Shown here in pieces: positions 34,387 through 44,388 of a stretch of DNA of 64,000 nt. Both the position numbers and the translations under genes were made by a program. How positions within the stretch are numbered: the first letter of the stretch is position 1; every line of letters starts with the position of its first letter. This stretch comes from CAIYZT01 sp947461435 (GTDB lineage: Bacteria > Pseudomonadota > Alphaproteobacteria > Rhodobacterales > Rhodobacteraceae), in NCBI GenBank assembly GCA_965284435.1, contig OZ260083.1, positions 1,984,001-2,048,000 of the forward strand. The letters run 5' to 3'. The notes below the pieces were generated by a model. That model made no database searches and was not told the origin of the DNA. It worked only from the letters and a program-made list of their open reading frames with translations.

Positions 34387-37200
34387 ATGGCCTTCGTCGA
34401 ACTGTCGGCGCTTTCAAATTTTACGTTTCTGACCGGGGCATCGCATCCCGAAGACTATGTGCTGCGCGCAGCCGATCTGGGTCTGGACGCGATCGCGATT
34501 GCCGATGTGAATTCGGTTGCGGGGATTGTGCGGGCCCATACCAAGGCGCGCGAACTTGCCCGCGACGGCGGCGCGAAGGTGCGGCTGATCCCCGGCGCCC
34601 GGATGGTCACGCGTGAGGGCTTTGCCGCCACCGCCTTGCCGCGCGATCGGGCGGCTTGGGGGCGGTTGTCTCGTTTGATCACTTTGGGCCGCAGGCGGGC
34701 TGAAAAAGGCGACTGTGATCTGGCGTTGCAGGATTTTCTGGATTGGGGTGCGGGGATGGAATGGGTGATCCATCCCGAAACCACGGCCGAATGGCAGGAC
34801 GAGGCGCGCCACTTGGCAAATGCTTTTCCCGGCGCGTGTCACATGATCTTGGCACCGCGCTATGACGGGCAGGACAGTGTGCGCTTTACGCGACTGGCCG
34901 CGCTGGCCAAGCAGCTGGATCTGCCCATGCTCGCCTCTGGCCTGCCGGTGATGCACCATGGCGCGCGGCGGCGGTTGTTGGATGTGCTAACCGCCGTTCG
35001 GCTGGGCTGCCGAGTAGAGGAGTTGGGGCGCCACGCGGCGGCCAATGCCGAACAGCGCCTGCGCAGCGAAGGTGAAATGTTACGTATTTTCAAAGGGTAC
35101 GAAGACACGGTTCATAATTCACATGAGCTTGCGCGCAAGCTGACCTTTTCGTTGGATGAACTGCGCTATGAATATCCGTCAGAAATTGCCGAGGGGCAGA
35201 CAGCGGCGGAACGTCTGGCACGGCTGGCGCATGATGGGCTTCATTGGCGCTATCCATACGGGGTGCCGGAAAAGGTTCTGTCGCAGGTGGAACACGAATT
35301 GGCCCTGATCTCCAAATTGAAATACGAGCCTTATTTTCTGACCGTCCACGACATCGTACATTTCGCGCGCAATCGGGGCATCTTGTGCCAGGGGCGCGGT
35401 TCGGCCGCCAATTCGATTGTTTGCTATGCGCTGGGCGTCACGTCGGTCTCTCCGGAAATCGGAACCATGGTTTTTGAACGCTTCGTATCCGAGGCGCGCA
35501 ACGAGCCCCCCGATATTGATGTCGATTTCGAACACGAACGGCGCGAAGAGGTGATCCAGCATATCTATGACCGCTATGGTCGCCACCGCGCCGGGCTCTG
35601 CGCGACGGTGATCCACTATCGCGGTAAACGCGCCGTGCGCGAGGTGGGGCGCGTCATGGGCCTTTCCGAAGACACCTTGGCGGCCATGTCCAGCCAGATC
35701 TGGGGCTTTGGGGCCAAGGGCGCGATGATGGCCCAGCGGCTGGCCGAAATCGGGCTTGATCCATCCGATCGCCGCCTGCGCCTGACCTTGCAATTGATCG
35801 AAGAGATTCAGGGCTTTCCGCGCCACCTGTCGCAACATGTGGGCGGTTTCATCATCACCGAAGGCCGCCTTGATGAACTGGTACCGATTGAAAATGCCAC
35901 GATGGAGGATCGCACCGTCATCTGTTGGGACAAGGATGACATCGACAGTCTGGGTATTTTGAAGGTGGATATTCTGGCGCTGGGCATGTTGACCTGCATC
36001 CGCAAGGCCTTTGATCTGATCGATCGACACCACCAGACCCGATATTCGTTGGCCAGTTTACCAGCCGAGGATCGCGCGACCTATGACATGCTGTGCGAGG
36101 CCGACAGCTTGGGCGTGTTTCAGGTGGAAAGCCGCGCGCAGATGAACTTTCTGCCGCGCATGCGCCCGCGCAGTTTTTACGATCTGGTCATTCAGGTCGC
36201 CATCATCCGGCCCGGTCCCATTCAGGGGGATATGGTCCATCCCTTCTTGCGGCGCCGCAACGGCGAAGAGCAGGTAAGCTTTCCCTCAGATGCCCTTGGC
36301 CGTGTTTTGGGCAAGACGCTGGGTGTGCCGCTGTTTCAAGAACAGGCCATGCAGATTGCCATCATTGGGGCAGGGTTCACCCCGGAAGAGGCCGACAGGC
36401 TGCGCCGGTCGCTGGCAACCTTCAAGAAACACGGAAGCGTCAGCGAATTTCAAGATCGCTTCATGTCGGGAATGATCAGGAACGGCCATGATCCAGATTT
36501 TGCCGCCCGCTGCTTTGCCCAGATCGAGGGGTTCGGATCTTATGGCTTTCCCGAAAGCCACGCGGCCAGTTTTGCGCTGCTGGTCTATGCCTCGGCCTGG
36601 CTGAAGCGGCATCATCCGGCGGTGTTTTGCTGCGCGCTGTTGAACAGTCAACCCATGGGGTTCTATGCGCCGGCGCAGATCGTGCGCGATGCGCGTGAAC
36701 ATGGTGTGGTCGTGCTGCCCCCCTGCATCAACCGCAGCCATTGGGACAATGTCCTTGAAGAAAGTCTGGACGGACTGCGTTTGCGTCTTGGCTTTCGGCA
36801 GATCAAGGGCATGGCCGAAGACGAGGCGATGTGGATCGTCGCCAGTCGTGGCAATGGCTATCCAGGGGTCGAAGACCTGTGGCGCCGTGCCGGTGTGCGC
36901 CCCCCGACGTTGGCAAAACTGGCCGAAGCGGATGCCTTTGCGGTGCTGGGCTTGAACCGGCGCGAGGCGCTGTGGGCGGCGCAGGGGGTGGCAGGGTTGG
37001 CGCCCTTGCCGCTGTTTGCCCGCGATATTGACGGAGAGGGGCTTGACGAAACTTTGGTGCGATTCCCCGATCTGACCGAGGGAGAGGCTGTGGTTGAGGA
37101 TTATGTGTCAATGCGGCTGACGCTGCGCAGTCACCCCATGTCGCTGCTGCGATCACTGCTGACGCCGCCGCCCGGGCAAAAGCCGGTGACGGTGGTCTAA
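34387..37200 (+). CDS. dnaE2: error-prone DNA polymerase DnaE2 (ImuC), C-terminally short
   Basis: A 937-residue C-family polymerase. The PHP domain opens AFVELSALSNFTFLTGASHPED, the DnaE2-type start; the polymerase core holds the catalytic aspartates in PDIDVDFEHERREEV and IIRPGPIQGDMVHPF. DnaE2 proteins are usually about 1050-1100 residues and end with an OB-fold region after the RAHP-like motif; here the chain stops about 25 residues after that point (RSHPMSLLRSLL), so the OB region seems missing. The downstream bases show no obvious lost OB coding in another frame. A perfect LexA box precedes it. imuA and imuB, its normal operon partners, are not next to it. It acts in SOS mutagenic translesion synthesis if functional. 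Confidence 0.88.
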   Translation: MAFVELSALSNFTFLTGASHPEDYVLRAADLGLDAIAIADVNSVAGIVRAHTKARELARDGGAKVRLIPGARMVTREGFAATALPRDRAAWGRLSRLITLGRRRAEKGDCDLALQDFLDWGAGMEWVIHPETTAEWQDEARHLANAFPGACHMILAPRYDGQDSVRFTRLAALAKQLDLPMLASGLPVMHHGARRRLLDVLTAVRLGCRVEELGRHAAANAEQRLRSEGEMLRIFKGYEDTVHNSHELARKLTFSLDELRYEYPSEIAEGQTAAERLARLAHDGLHWRYPYGVPEKVLSQVEHELALISKLKYEPYFLTVHDIVHFARNRGILCQGRGSAANSIVCYALGVTSVSPEIGTMVFERFVSEARNEPPDIDVDFEHERREEVIQHIYDRYGRHRAGLCATVIHYRGKRAVREVGRVMGLSEDTLAAMSSQIWGFGAKGAMMAQRLAEIGLDPSDRRLRLTLQLIEEIQGFPRHLSQHVGGFIITEGRLDELVPIENATMEDRTVICWDKDDIDSLGILKVDILALGMLTCIRKAFDLIDRHHQTRYSLASLPAEDRATYDMLCEADSLGVFQVESRAQMNFLPRMRPRSFYDLVIQVAIIRPGPIQGDMVHPFLRRRNGEEQVSFPSDALGRVLGKTLGVPLFQEQAMQIAIIGAGFTPEEADRLRRSLATFKKHGSVSEFQDRFMSGMIRNGHDPDFAARCFAQIEGFGSYGFPESHAASFALLVYASAWLKRHHPAVFCCALLNSQPMGFYAPAQIVRDAREHGVVVLPPCINRSHWDNVLEESLDGLRLRLGFRQIKGMAEDEAMWIVASRGNGYPGVEDLWRRAGVRPPTLAKLAEADAFAVLGLNRREALWAAQGVAGLAPLPLFARDIDGEGLDETLVRFPDLTEGEAVVEDYVSMRLTLRSHPMSLLRSLLTPPPGQKPVTVV

Positions 37201-37469
37201 CTCTGGGTGGGGGCATCGGGGCTGTTTGCAGCCACCATCGGAAAATCAGCGACAGCACTGGACTGACCCGCATCCAGCGCATCAAAATCATCCGAAATCT
37301 CGTCCATCTCGAACAGATCGTCATCTTGATCATTCAGGGGTTCTGACGTTGCAAAATCGCCAAAATCAATCAGCAAAGACACACCCGCGATGGCAATAAA
37401 AACTGCCGGAATCCACACTTCGTACGCCACACCATGTTTCCCCAGAAAACAACGACCCCAATAATTCAA
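37197..37469 (-). CDS. small acidic membrane protein of unknown function
   Basis: A frame of up to 90 residues with one hydrophobic helix (VWIPAVFIAIAGVSLLIDFG) followed by a strongly acidic tail (NDQDDDLFEMDEISDDFD). The TTG start at 37469 is doubtful; a GTG at 37430 with GGGGAAA upstream would give 77 residues and keep the helix. It overlaps the dnaE2 stop by four bases on the other strand. I recognise no family. Confidence 0.5.
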   Translation of the reverse strand: MNYWGRCFLGKHGVAYEVWIPAVFIAIAGVSLLIDFGDFATSEPLNDQDDDLFEMDEISDDFDALDAGQSSAVADFPMVAANSPDAPTQS

Positions 37470-37516
37470 CCGCCTCCCTCTTTGTCAAATGAAGAATAAC
37501 AGTTATCCACGGCCTC

Positions 37517-38026
37517 ATGACCGTTGAACGCAGATTCCAAAAAGGCGATGCCGCCAGCCGTGCAATCTATTCTGATTGCGGCCTTTACCGATACGTTTTG
37601 TGGCGCGATTGGGGGCAATCTGCCCGCAAGATAGGCTTTGTCATGCTGAACCCCTCTACCGCGACGGAGGTTCAAAATGACCCGACGGTCGAACGTTGTG
37701 AGCGCCGGGCCCGCACCTTGGGGTTTGATGGCTTTGGCGTGGCCAATATCTTCTCCTACCGCGCCACAGACCCAAAGGTCATGCGCGCGCAGGCCGATCC
37801 CATAGGGCCCGGCAACGATGCAGCCATCACTGCCTTGGCACAGGATGTCGATGTTCTGATCTGCGCCTGGGGCACGCATGGCGCGCATCTGGGGCGCGGC
37901 GCCGAGGTGGCCCGACTGTTGCGCAGCACAGGCCGCCCGCTGTTTCATCTGGGCCTCACCAAGGCCGGAGATCCAAAGCACCCCTTGTACATCGGATACG
38001 CCCAGCAGCCCGAACTTTGGGCCTGA
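37517..38026 (+). CDS. DUF1643 family protein
   Basis: A 169-residue protein matching DUF1643: YRYVLWRDW, GFVMLNPSTATEVQNDPTV, the basic CERRARTLGFDGFGVANIF, and the C-terminal LGLTKAGDPKHPLYI. The family is widespread, often near DNA or tRNA-processing genes, and its function is not established. It is divergent from the small membrane protein gene and upstream of rnd by about 120 bases. Confidence 0.85.
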   Translation: MTVERRFQKGDAASRAIYSDCGLYRYVLWRDWGQSARKIGFVMLNPSTATEVQNDPTVERCERRARTLGFDGFGVANIFSYRATDPKVMRAQADPIGPGNDAAITALAQDVDVLICAWGTHGAHLGRGAEVARLLRSTGRPLFHLGLTKAGDPKHPLYIGYAQQPELWA

Positions 38027-38144
38027 CCCGCCGGCCAAGACTCACCCAGCCATGGCAACTTGCCGCAAAAGGGATTTGCCAAGCCTGCGCCCCGTGCCTA
38101 TAGCGGTAGGGCGGGATGCCCCCGTGTTTTGCGAAAGACGCCTG

Positions 38145-39296
38145 ATGCGCACGATCACAACGACAGAAGACCTCGCCGCCTTTTGCACCGCCGCCAAAGC
38201 CGAACCCTACGTCACAATCGACACCGAGTTCCTGCGCGAGCGGACCTATTGGTCAAAACTATGTCTGATCCAAATGGCCTTGCCCGGCAAGAACGGCGAT
38301 GCCGTGCTGGTTGATCCGATCGAAGGCGATCAGATGAGCATGGAACCTTTGTATGATCTGTTCCGGCACGAGGCGACCGTGAAGGTTTTTCATGCGGCGC
38401 GCCAAGATATTGAGATCTTCTTTGTCGAAGGCGGGGTTTTTCCAAAACCGCTGTTCGATACCCAAGTCGCCGCCATGGTCTGCGGATTTGGCGAGCAGGC
38501 AGGCTATGAAACCTTGGTCAAGCGCATCGCAAAGCAGAACCTCGATAAAACATCGCGCTTTACCGATTGGTCGCGTCGGCCGCTCAGCCAGGCGCAATCG
38601 GAATATGCCATCGCTGATGTCACCCACCTGCGGGTGATTTACGAATGGCTGGCGGCGCAATTGGCCAAGAATGGCCGGACGCACTGGCTGGAAGACGAAT
38701 TGCAAATCCTTCTGGATCCCGAAACCTATACGGTGCGCCCCGAAGAGGCATGGCTGCGGATCAAAACCCGCACGACCTCGGGGCGGTTTCTGGCCATCGT
38801 GCGGGAATTGGCCCGGTTCCGCGAGACCTATTCGCAGGCCCAAAACGTCCCTCGCAGCCGTGTGATGAAAGACGATGCCCTGCTTGAACTGGCATCCACC
38901 CGTCCCACAACGATCGAAGAACTCGGACGCTCGCGGCTCTTGCTGCGTGAAGGGCGCAAGTCGGAAATTGCCGAAGGGATTTTGGCGGCGATCAAGACCG
39001 GAATGGAAACCGGCGACGTCCCGAAGATCGAAGCGGACAAAGAGCAACTGCAAGTGAACCCGGCCTTGGCCGATCTTCTGCGGGTTTTGTTGAAGGCGAA
39101 GTCCGAATCCTTGGGTGTGGCCCCCAAATTGATCGCCTCGGCTTCTGAGCTGGATGCAATCGCCGCGGGCGGGCGCGAAGGCGAGGCCCTGAAGGGTTGG
39201 CGGGCCGAGGTTTTTGGCGATGACGCCATGCGTCTGTGCCGCGGCGAGATTGCCCTGTCGGCCAAAGGCAACGAAGTGCGCGTTGTCCACCTGTAA
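38145..39296 (+). CDS. rnd: ribonuclease D
   Basis: A 383-residue 3'-5' exoribonuclease used in tRNA 3'-end trimming. The DEDD catalytic residues appear in TIDTEFLRE, FHAARQDIEIFF and the YAIADVTHLRVIYEWL segment; a C-terminal HRDC domain follows (about 205-290). The ATG at 38145 gives the normal alphaproteobacterial length; an in-frame start far upstream overlaps the DUF1643 gene and is not credible. Confidence 0.93.
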   Translation: MRTITTTEDLAAFCTAAKAEPYVTIDTEFLRERTYWSKLCLIQMALPGKNGDAVLVDPIEGDQMSMEPLYDLFRHEATVKVFHAARQDIEIFFVEGGVFPKPLFDTQVAAMVCGFGEQAGYETLVKRIAKQNLDKTSRFTDWSRRPLSQAQSEYAIADVTHLRVIYEWLAAQLAKNGRTHWLEDELQILLDPETYTVRPEEAWLRIKTRTTSGRFLAIVRELARFRETYSQAQNVPRSRVMKDDALLELASTRPTTIEELGRSRLLLREGRKSEIAEGILAAIKTGMETGDVPKIEADKEQLQVNPALADLLRVLLKAKSESLGVAPKLIASASELDAIAAGGREGEALKGWRAEVFGDDAMRLCRGEIALSAKGNEVRVVHL

Positions 39297-39308
39297 GGCG
39301 AAAAGCCC

Positions 39309-39761
39309 TTAGCGGCGCGACGACAGGGCGTTCGTTTCGCCCTGAACCACAATCTTGCTGATGCTGTCCAAGGCGATATCGCTTACCGATGTTGCGACCG
39401 TCACCTGCCGTGAGAACGGCGTGCCCGCGGGGCGGGGCGTCGGCGGCGGGAAGATTCTGAACTCGTATACCAACACGCCCGCGTCTTCGCTCTCGATCTT
39501 CACCAATTCAGCGTCCCACCAGCCTTGTGACGGCGGCACACCCGTGGCGCGCACAATCGCGCCGCCCGGATAGGCTTCAACCTTCATGTCACTCACCTGC
39601 GGCACAAGGGCGCGCGCATCCACGGGGCGCTGCACAAATTCAATCGCTTCCGGGGCCGCCCGTTTGAACCAGTTGAGCGGGTTGAGCTTGCTCGTCCCAA
39701 ATCCGCCGCAGGCGGTGACAAGGATCAGCCCGGCAAGGGCAATGGCAGGCGAAAGGCGCAT
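39309..39761 (-). CDS. hypothetical lipoprotein
   Basis: A 150-residue protein with a lipoprotein signal (LAGLILVTAC, cysteine at about 18). The mature part includes LNPLNWFKRA, PQVSDMKVEAYPGGAIVRATG and EFRIFPPPTPRPAG and looks like a small beta-rich domain. It should sit in the outer membrane or the inner membrane's outer leaflet. No function is evident. It is convergent with rnd. Confidence 0.75.
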   Translation of the reverse strand: MRLSPAIALAGLILVTACGGFGTSKLNPLNWFKRAAPEAIEFVQRPVDARALVPQVSDMKVEAYPGGAIVRATGVPPSQGWWDAELVKIESEDAGVLVYEFRIFPPPTPRPAGTPFSRQVTVATSVSDIALDSISKIVVQGETNALSSRR

Positions 39762-39863
39762 GAATGGGTTCCCGTCTTTGCCCCTTGCTACCTTATGCCC
39801 CGGCGTTTGGAAAGCCTAAGGCTGGACCTTTGGGCGCAGCTTCGTTAGCCAAGGACGACGTTG

Positions 39864-40283
39864 ATGGAGAGTGCCATGGCCAGCCCCGCCTTTGAAGAGA
39901 TCGCCGAAACCTTTGCCTTTTTTGACGATTGGGAAGACCGATATCGTCATGTGATCGAACTTGGCAAAGCCTTTCCCGATCTTGACGAGACCTTCAAGGT
40001 TCCTGCCTTGAAAGTGGAAGGATGTGCCAGTCAGGTTTGGCTGCGCCCGATCATCGATGGCGGACGCTTCGACTTTCAAGGAACCTCGGATGCAATGATC
40101 GTGCGGGGCCTGATCGCGATCCTGCATGCCCTTTATTCAGGCCTTTCCGCAGCCGACGTGGGCAAGGTGGATGCGCCTGCAGAATTGGCCCGGCTGGGCC
40201 TGACAGATCACCTGTCGTCGCAGCGTTCAAATGGATTGCGCGCCATGGTGGAACGGGTGCGCAACGTGGCAGCACAGGCTTAG
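39864..40283 (+). CDS. sufE: SufE family cysteine desulphuration protein
   Basis: A 139-residue SufE, which accepts sulphane sulphur from SufS and passes it to the Fe-S scaffold. The active cysteine is in VEGCASQVWL; FDDWEDRYRHVIELGK and SSQRSNGLRAMVERV are typical flanks. ATG at 39864 has AAGGA upstream; ATG at 39876 is an alternative. Other suf genes are not in the window, which is usual for this stand-alone copy in Rhodobacterales. Confidence 0.92.
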   Translation: MESAMASPAFEEIAETFAFFDDWEDRYRHVIELGKAFPDLDETFKVPALKVEGCASQVWLRPIIDGGRFDFQGTSDAMIVRGLIAILHALYSGLSAADVGKVDAPAELARLGLTDHLSSQRSNGLRAMVERVRNVAAQA

Positions 40284-40618
40284 ATCACCTCAAGGCTGAC
40301 CAAATTGGGGTAAAACGCCAGATGACCCGCAATCGCCTCTGCCCCCGGCAGGGGTGTCTCATAGCTCCAGATGGCATTTTCCAGACGCCCCGATGCGGCG
40401 CGGATATGATAGTAACTGCAGGTACCCTTGTGGGGGCAACGGGTTTGGCGTGTGCTCAGCTCCAGCCGGGACATGTCCACATCATCGCGCGGCACATAGA
40501 CAACGGCGGCGGATCCCCCTTCTTGCAGGTTCAGGGCTCGGCTGGTTTGGCCCAAAACCTCGCTTCCGGCACGGATGCGATAGGTTGACGTGGCAGGTGT
40601 TATGGTCAGATAGGCCAT
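40280..40618 (-). CDS. DUF427 domain protein
   Basis: A 112-residue single-domain DUF427 protein, a small beta-rich fold. Landmarks are VVYVPRDDVDM, RCPHKGTCSYY and ENAIWSYETPL. Function not established. It overlaps the sufE stop by four bases on the opposite strand. Confidence 0.85.
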   Translation of the reverse strand: MAYLTITPATSTYRIRAGSEVLGQTSRALNLQEGGSAAVVYVPRDDVDMSRLELSTRQTRCPHKGTCSYYHIRAASGRLENAIWSYETPLPGAEAIAGHLAFYPNLVSLEVI

Positions 40619-40674
40619 TCGTTTTCCTTTTCAGTCTTTCACCTCAGCAGGGCCAAGGGGCGGGCAATCAGATC

Positions 40675-42477
40675 TCAGATTGCAGCGCAGGCGGTCTTTG
40701 CCCAAGCCAGCGCCTTGGCTGACAGGCGAGGGGCCAGCTTTGCCAGAGTTTGGGCGTGATAAGCGTTCAGCCAATCGCGGTCGGCCTTTGCCAGTTCATC
40801 GGTGATCACAAGGCGCGTGTCAAAAGGTACGAAGGTTAACGTTTCGAAACCCAGTTGGTCGCGCGTATCCCCACCTTGCAGATGGGGCGCCTTTTCCACC
40901 ACAATCAGGTTTTCCAGCCGAATCCCGAATTCACCTTCGCGGTAGTATCCTGGCTCATTCGACAGGATCATGCCCTCTTCAAAGGGCACCTCGTTGATCC
41001 GCGACAGGCGCTGCGGGCCCTCATGGACCGACAGGAAGGCCCCAACGCCATGCCCGGTGCCATGATCAAAATCCTGCCCCGCCGCCCAAAGCGCCGCGCG
41101 TGCCAGTGGGTCCAGATCCCGCCCCGACAGCCCGCGCGGCCAACGGGCCCGCGAGATGGCGATGGTGCCTTGCAGCACCCGCGTATAACAACGCCGCGCA
41201 GTGTCGCCCGGGTCCCCAATGGCGACCGTTCGGGTGATGTCGGTGGTTCCGTCCAAGTATTGCGCCCCCGAATCCACCAAGAACAATTCGTTCTTGCCAA
41301 GGGCGCGGTTGCTGTCCTCGGTGACGCGGTAATGCATGATGGCGCCGTTGGGGCCCGCGCCAGAAATGGTGTCAAACGAGATGTCATGCAGGGCATTGGT
41401 CGCGCGGCGAAAGCCTTCAAGGGCCTGCACTGCTGAAATCTCGGTCAAACCGCCCTTGGGGGCCATCTCGTCCAGCCAACACAAGAATTCAACCATGGCC
41501 GCACCGTCGCGCAGATGGGCTTGGCGCATTCCTTCAATTTCGGCGGCGTTCTTGCACGCCTTGGGCAGACGGCACGGATCATCGCCCCAGGCAAAGCTGA
41601 TGCGGGCCGCCGCCAAGATCTGGCTGATCGCCAAGGGGGCGGTGCCTTTGTCAATGCGCACGGTCCCACCCAGCGCGCGCAAGGCCGCCCCAAAATCGCC
41701 CGTAGGTTTCAAAAGGACATCATCGCCAAGGCTGGCCAAGGTTGCCGCATCAAATTTGCGTGCCTCGGCGAACAGGGTGACGGCTCCGGTGTCATGCAAG
41801 ATCGCAAAGCCATGCAAAATCGGGTTCCGAGGCACGTCCGATCCGCGCAGATTAAGCAGCCAGCACAGGCTGTCGGGCAGGGTGATGACAGCGGCGGTTT
41901 GGCCATCTTGCCGAAGACTCTGCGCCAGACGGGCCCGTTTGGATGCCGATGTCTCGCCCGCAAATTCGACCGGATGGGCAAAGGCGCGTCCCATGGGCGC
42001 ATCGGGCTGGTCTGGCCAGATCGTATCAACCAGATTCGCCATCGGGCGAAGATCAATCCCCGTTCCGTTTAGGGCCGCTTCGATCTTGGCAATCTCGTCC
42101 GCGGTGTGAAGCCAAGGGTCAAAGCCGACCACGCCGCTGCCCATATTCTGGCGCAGCCATTCCCCGGGTTTAACCTCCGGCCAGGGAACGGGTGTGAAAT
42201 GGGCCAAGTCGACCTGACCCTTCACCTGCGTGCGGTACCGCCCATCGATAAAGACACCTGCCTTGTCCATCAACGCGATGCAAAACCCGGCTGATCCCGT
42301 AAAACCCGTCAGCCATTGCAAACGCTCATCCCGCGCCGCGACATATTCGCCCTGATGCACGTCTGATCGCGGGATTACAAAGCCCTGTATGCCTGCCGAC
42401 TGCATCGCTCCGCGCAGGGCCGCCACACGCGCAGGCCCCTGGGCCGGATTGGCAGTGCTGTCAAAGGTCTGAAACAT
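40675..42477 (-). CDS. M24 family Xaa-Pro aminopeptidase
   Basis: A 600-residue peptidase with three domains as in XPNPEP1-type aminopeptidase P: two N-terminal creatinase-like domains (about 1-310) and the pita-bread catalytic domain. The metal ligands can be seen: aspartates in LVDSGAQYLDGTTDITRT, a histidine in HGTGHGVGAFLSVHEGP, and glutamates in SNEPGYY and IRLENLIVV. It removes N-terminal residues that precede proline. It stands 45 bases after the cobT gene in the same direction; cotranscription is possible. Confidence 0.92.
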   Translation of the reverse strand: MFQTFDSTANPAQGPARVAALRGAMQSAGIQGFVIPRSDVHQGEYVAARDERLQWLTGFTGSAGFCIALMDKAGVFIDGRYRTQVKGQVDLAHFTPVPWPEVKPGEWLRQNMGSGVVGFDPWLHTADEIAKIEAALNGTGIDLRPMANLVDTIWPDQPDAPMGRAFAHPVEFAGETSASKRARLAQSLRQDGQTAAVITLPDSLCWLLNLRGSDVPRNPILHGFAILHDTGAVTLFAEARKFDAATLASLGDDVLLKPTGDFGAALRALGGTVRIDKGTAPLAISQILAAARISFAWGDDPCRLPKACKNAAEIEGMRQAHLRDGAAMVEFLCWLDEMAPKGGLTEISAVQALEGFRRATNALHDISFDTISGAGPNGAIMHYRVTEDSNRALGKNELFLVDSGAQYLDGTTDITRTVAIGDPGDTARRCYTRVLQGTIAISRARWPRGLSGRDLDPLARAALWAAGQDFDHGTGHGVGAFLSVHEGPQRLSRINEVPFEEGMILSNEPGYYREGEFGIRLENLIVVEKAPHLQGGDTRDQLGFETLTFVPFDTRLVITDELAKADRDWLNAYHAQTLAKLAPRLSAKALAWAKTACAAI

Positions 42478-42522
42478 GGCGCGCCTCTTTTTCGGATCAC
42501 AAACTTCGTCGGCCGCGCAGAG

Positions 42523-44388
42523 TCAGCCGGCGCGCCGATTCAACAGACGGTCGCGTTTGCGCGGATCGCTTTCAAACAGACCGGCCAGCTGCTCTGTCAT
42601 CGCGCCAGCCAATTGTTCAACATCGGTGATCGTCACGGCCCGTTGATAGTACCGGGTCACATCGTGGCCAATGCCGATGGCAATCAATTCAACCGCGCGG
42701 CGGCGTTCTACCATGGCGATCACGTCGCGCAGATGCTTTTCCAAAAAGTTTGCGGGATTGACCGACAAGGATGAATCGTCCACGGGCGCACCGTCTGAAA
42801 TCACCATCATGATCTTGCGCGCTTCGGGGCGGCGCAGCATGCGCCGATGGGCCCATTCCAAAGCCTCACCGTCGATATTTTCCTTCAGCAGACCTTCTTT
42901 CATCATCAGCCCCAGATTGGGCCGAACGCGCCGCCAAGGCGCATCTGCTGATTTATAGATGATGTGGCGCAGGTCGTTCAACCGGCCGGGTTGTTGCGGG
43001 CGGCCCTGTGCCAACCAACGTTCGCGGCTTTGCCCCCCCTTCCACGCGCGGGTGGTGAATCCAAGGATCTCGACCTTGACAGAGCAGCGTTCCAGCGTGC
43101 GTGCCAGAACATCGGCACAAATCGCCGCAATCGAAATGGGCCGGCCCCGCATGGAACCAGAATTGTCGATCAGCAAGGTAACCACTGTATCGCGAAACTC
43201 GGTGTCTTTCTCCTGTTTGAACGACAAGGGCGTGGTCGGGTTGGCCACCACACGCGCCAGACGACCGGCATCCAGCGTGCCTTCTTCCAGATCAAACAGC
43301 CATGACCGGTTTTGCTGCGCCTGAAGACGCCGTTGCAGCTTGTTTGCCAAGCGTGACACGGCGCCTTTCAACGGATCCAACTGTTGATCCAGATAGGCCC
43401 GAAGACGTTCCAACTCGGCCGGTTCGGCCAATTCCTCGGCCATGATCTCTTCATCGAAATCAGTGGTATAGACGGCGTAGTTCGGATCGGCATCAGAATG
43501 GGCAGCGGGCGGCGGCGGTTCAAGCGGGGCCTCGCCTTCGGGCAATTCCGCCTCATCGCCCTGTTCCATGTCGGCTTGGTCTTCCATCGTGACCTGGGCC
43601 TGCGATTGGTCGTCCTGATCTTCCTGGCTTTGCTCGGGCGAGGCTTCGGATTCTTCGGATTCCTGCTCTTGCGAACCTCCGTCGTCCGGGCTTTCCTCGG
43701 CCGCTTCCTCGCCGCCATCATCCTGAGGATCGTCTTGATCCGGATCATCGCCCAATTGGTCGCCATATCCCAGATCGGCAATCACCTTGCGGGCCAACCG
43801 CGCAAAGGCCGCCTGATCTGACAAGACATGATCGATATTGTCCAACGTACCCGAGGCTTGGTCTTCAATGAAGCCGCGCCACAGATTCATCACATTATCC
43901 GCCCCCTTGGGCAGATCGCGCCCGGTGGCCAGATGGCGCACCAGATAGCCGGCAGCCAAGGGCAAGGGCGCATCAGCGGCGGATGTAATCTGGGCATAGC
44001 CCTTACGGTCCGCCTCATGCGCGATCTTTGCGTCAATATTGGTTGCCGTGCCGGGCATGGCGCGCGCGCCCATCGCCTCGCAGCGGGCCACTTCCATGGC
44101 GTCATAAATATCTCGGGCCAGCTGTCCTGTCGGGGCGTAACGGGCCGACGTGGCATCATTGTGGTACTTGCGGCGCATCGCAAAGGCATCTGCCGTGCCG
44201 CGGGCCAGCAAAACCTCGTCCCGGGTCATGCGGCGGCTGACCTGGGGAAGGCGAACACCTTCTTTGGTCATGCCGGCCGGATCGACCGAATAGGTCACGG
44301 TCATGTCCGGATCATCGGCCATGGTGCGCGTGGCCTCGGCCAGGGCTTTTTTGAAGGGATCGGCGGGGTTGTCTGTTGGCTTCATCAT
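42523..44388 (-). CDS. cobT: cobaltochelatase subunit CobT
   Basis: A 621-residue CobT, part of the aerobic CobNST complex that inserts cobalt into hydrogenobyrinic acid diamide. The N-terminal CobT region is followed by a long acidic Glu/Asp/Gln linker (about 205-300) and a C-terminal VWA domain with the MIDAS motif DNSGSM. Two adjacent ATGs (44388, 44385) are possible starts; both CobT and CobS here begin MMKPT. cobS lies about 1.2 kb upstream, separated by an FMN reductase gene and a Dabb gene. CobN is outside the window. Confidence 0.93.
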   Translation of the reverse strand: MMKPTDNPADPFKKALAEATRTMADDPDMTVTYSVDPAGMTKEGVRLPQVSRRMTRDEVLLARGTADAFAMRRKYHNDATSARYAPTGQLARDIYDAMEVARCEAMGARAMPGTATNIDAKIAHEADRKGYAQITSAADAPLPLAAGYLVRHLATGRDLPKGADNVMNLWRGFIEDQASGTLDNIDHVLSDQAAFARLARKVIADLGYGDQLGDDPDQDDPQDDGGEEAAEESPDDGGSQEQESEESEASPEQSQEDQDDQSQAQVTMEDQADMEQGDEAELPEGEAPLEPPPPAAHSDADPNYAVYTTDFDEEIMAEELAEPAELERLRAYLDQQLDPLKGAVSRLANKLQRRLQAQQNRSWLFDLEEGTLDAGRLARVVANPTTPLSFKQEKDTEFRDTVVTLLIDNSGSMRGRPISIAAICADVLARTLERCSVKVEILGFTTRAWKGGQSRERWLAQGRPQQPGRLNDLRHIIYKSADAPWRRVRPNLGLMMKEGLLKENIDGEALEWAHRRMLRRPEARKIMMVISDGAPVDDSSLSVNPANFLEKHLRDVIAMVERRRAVELIAIGIGHDVTRYYQRAVTITDVEQLAGAMTEQLAGLFESDPRKRDRLLNRRAG

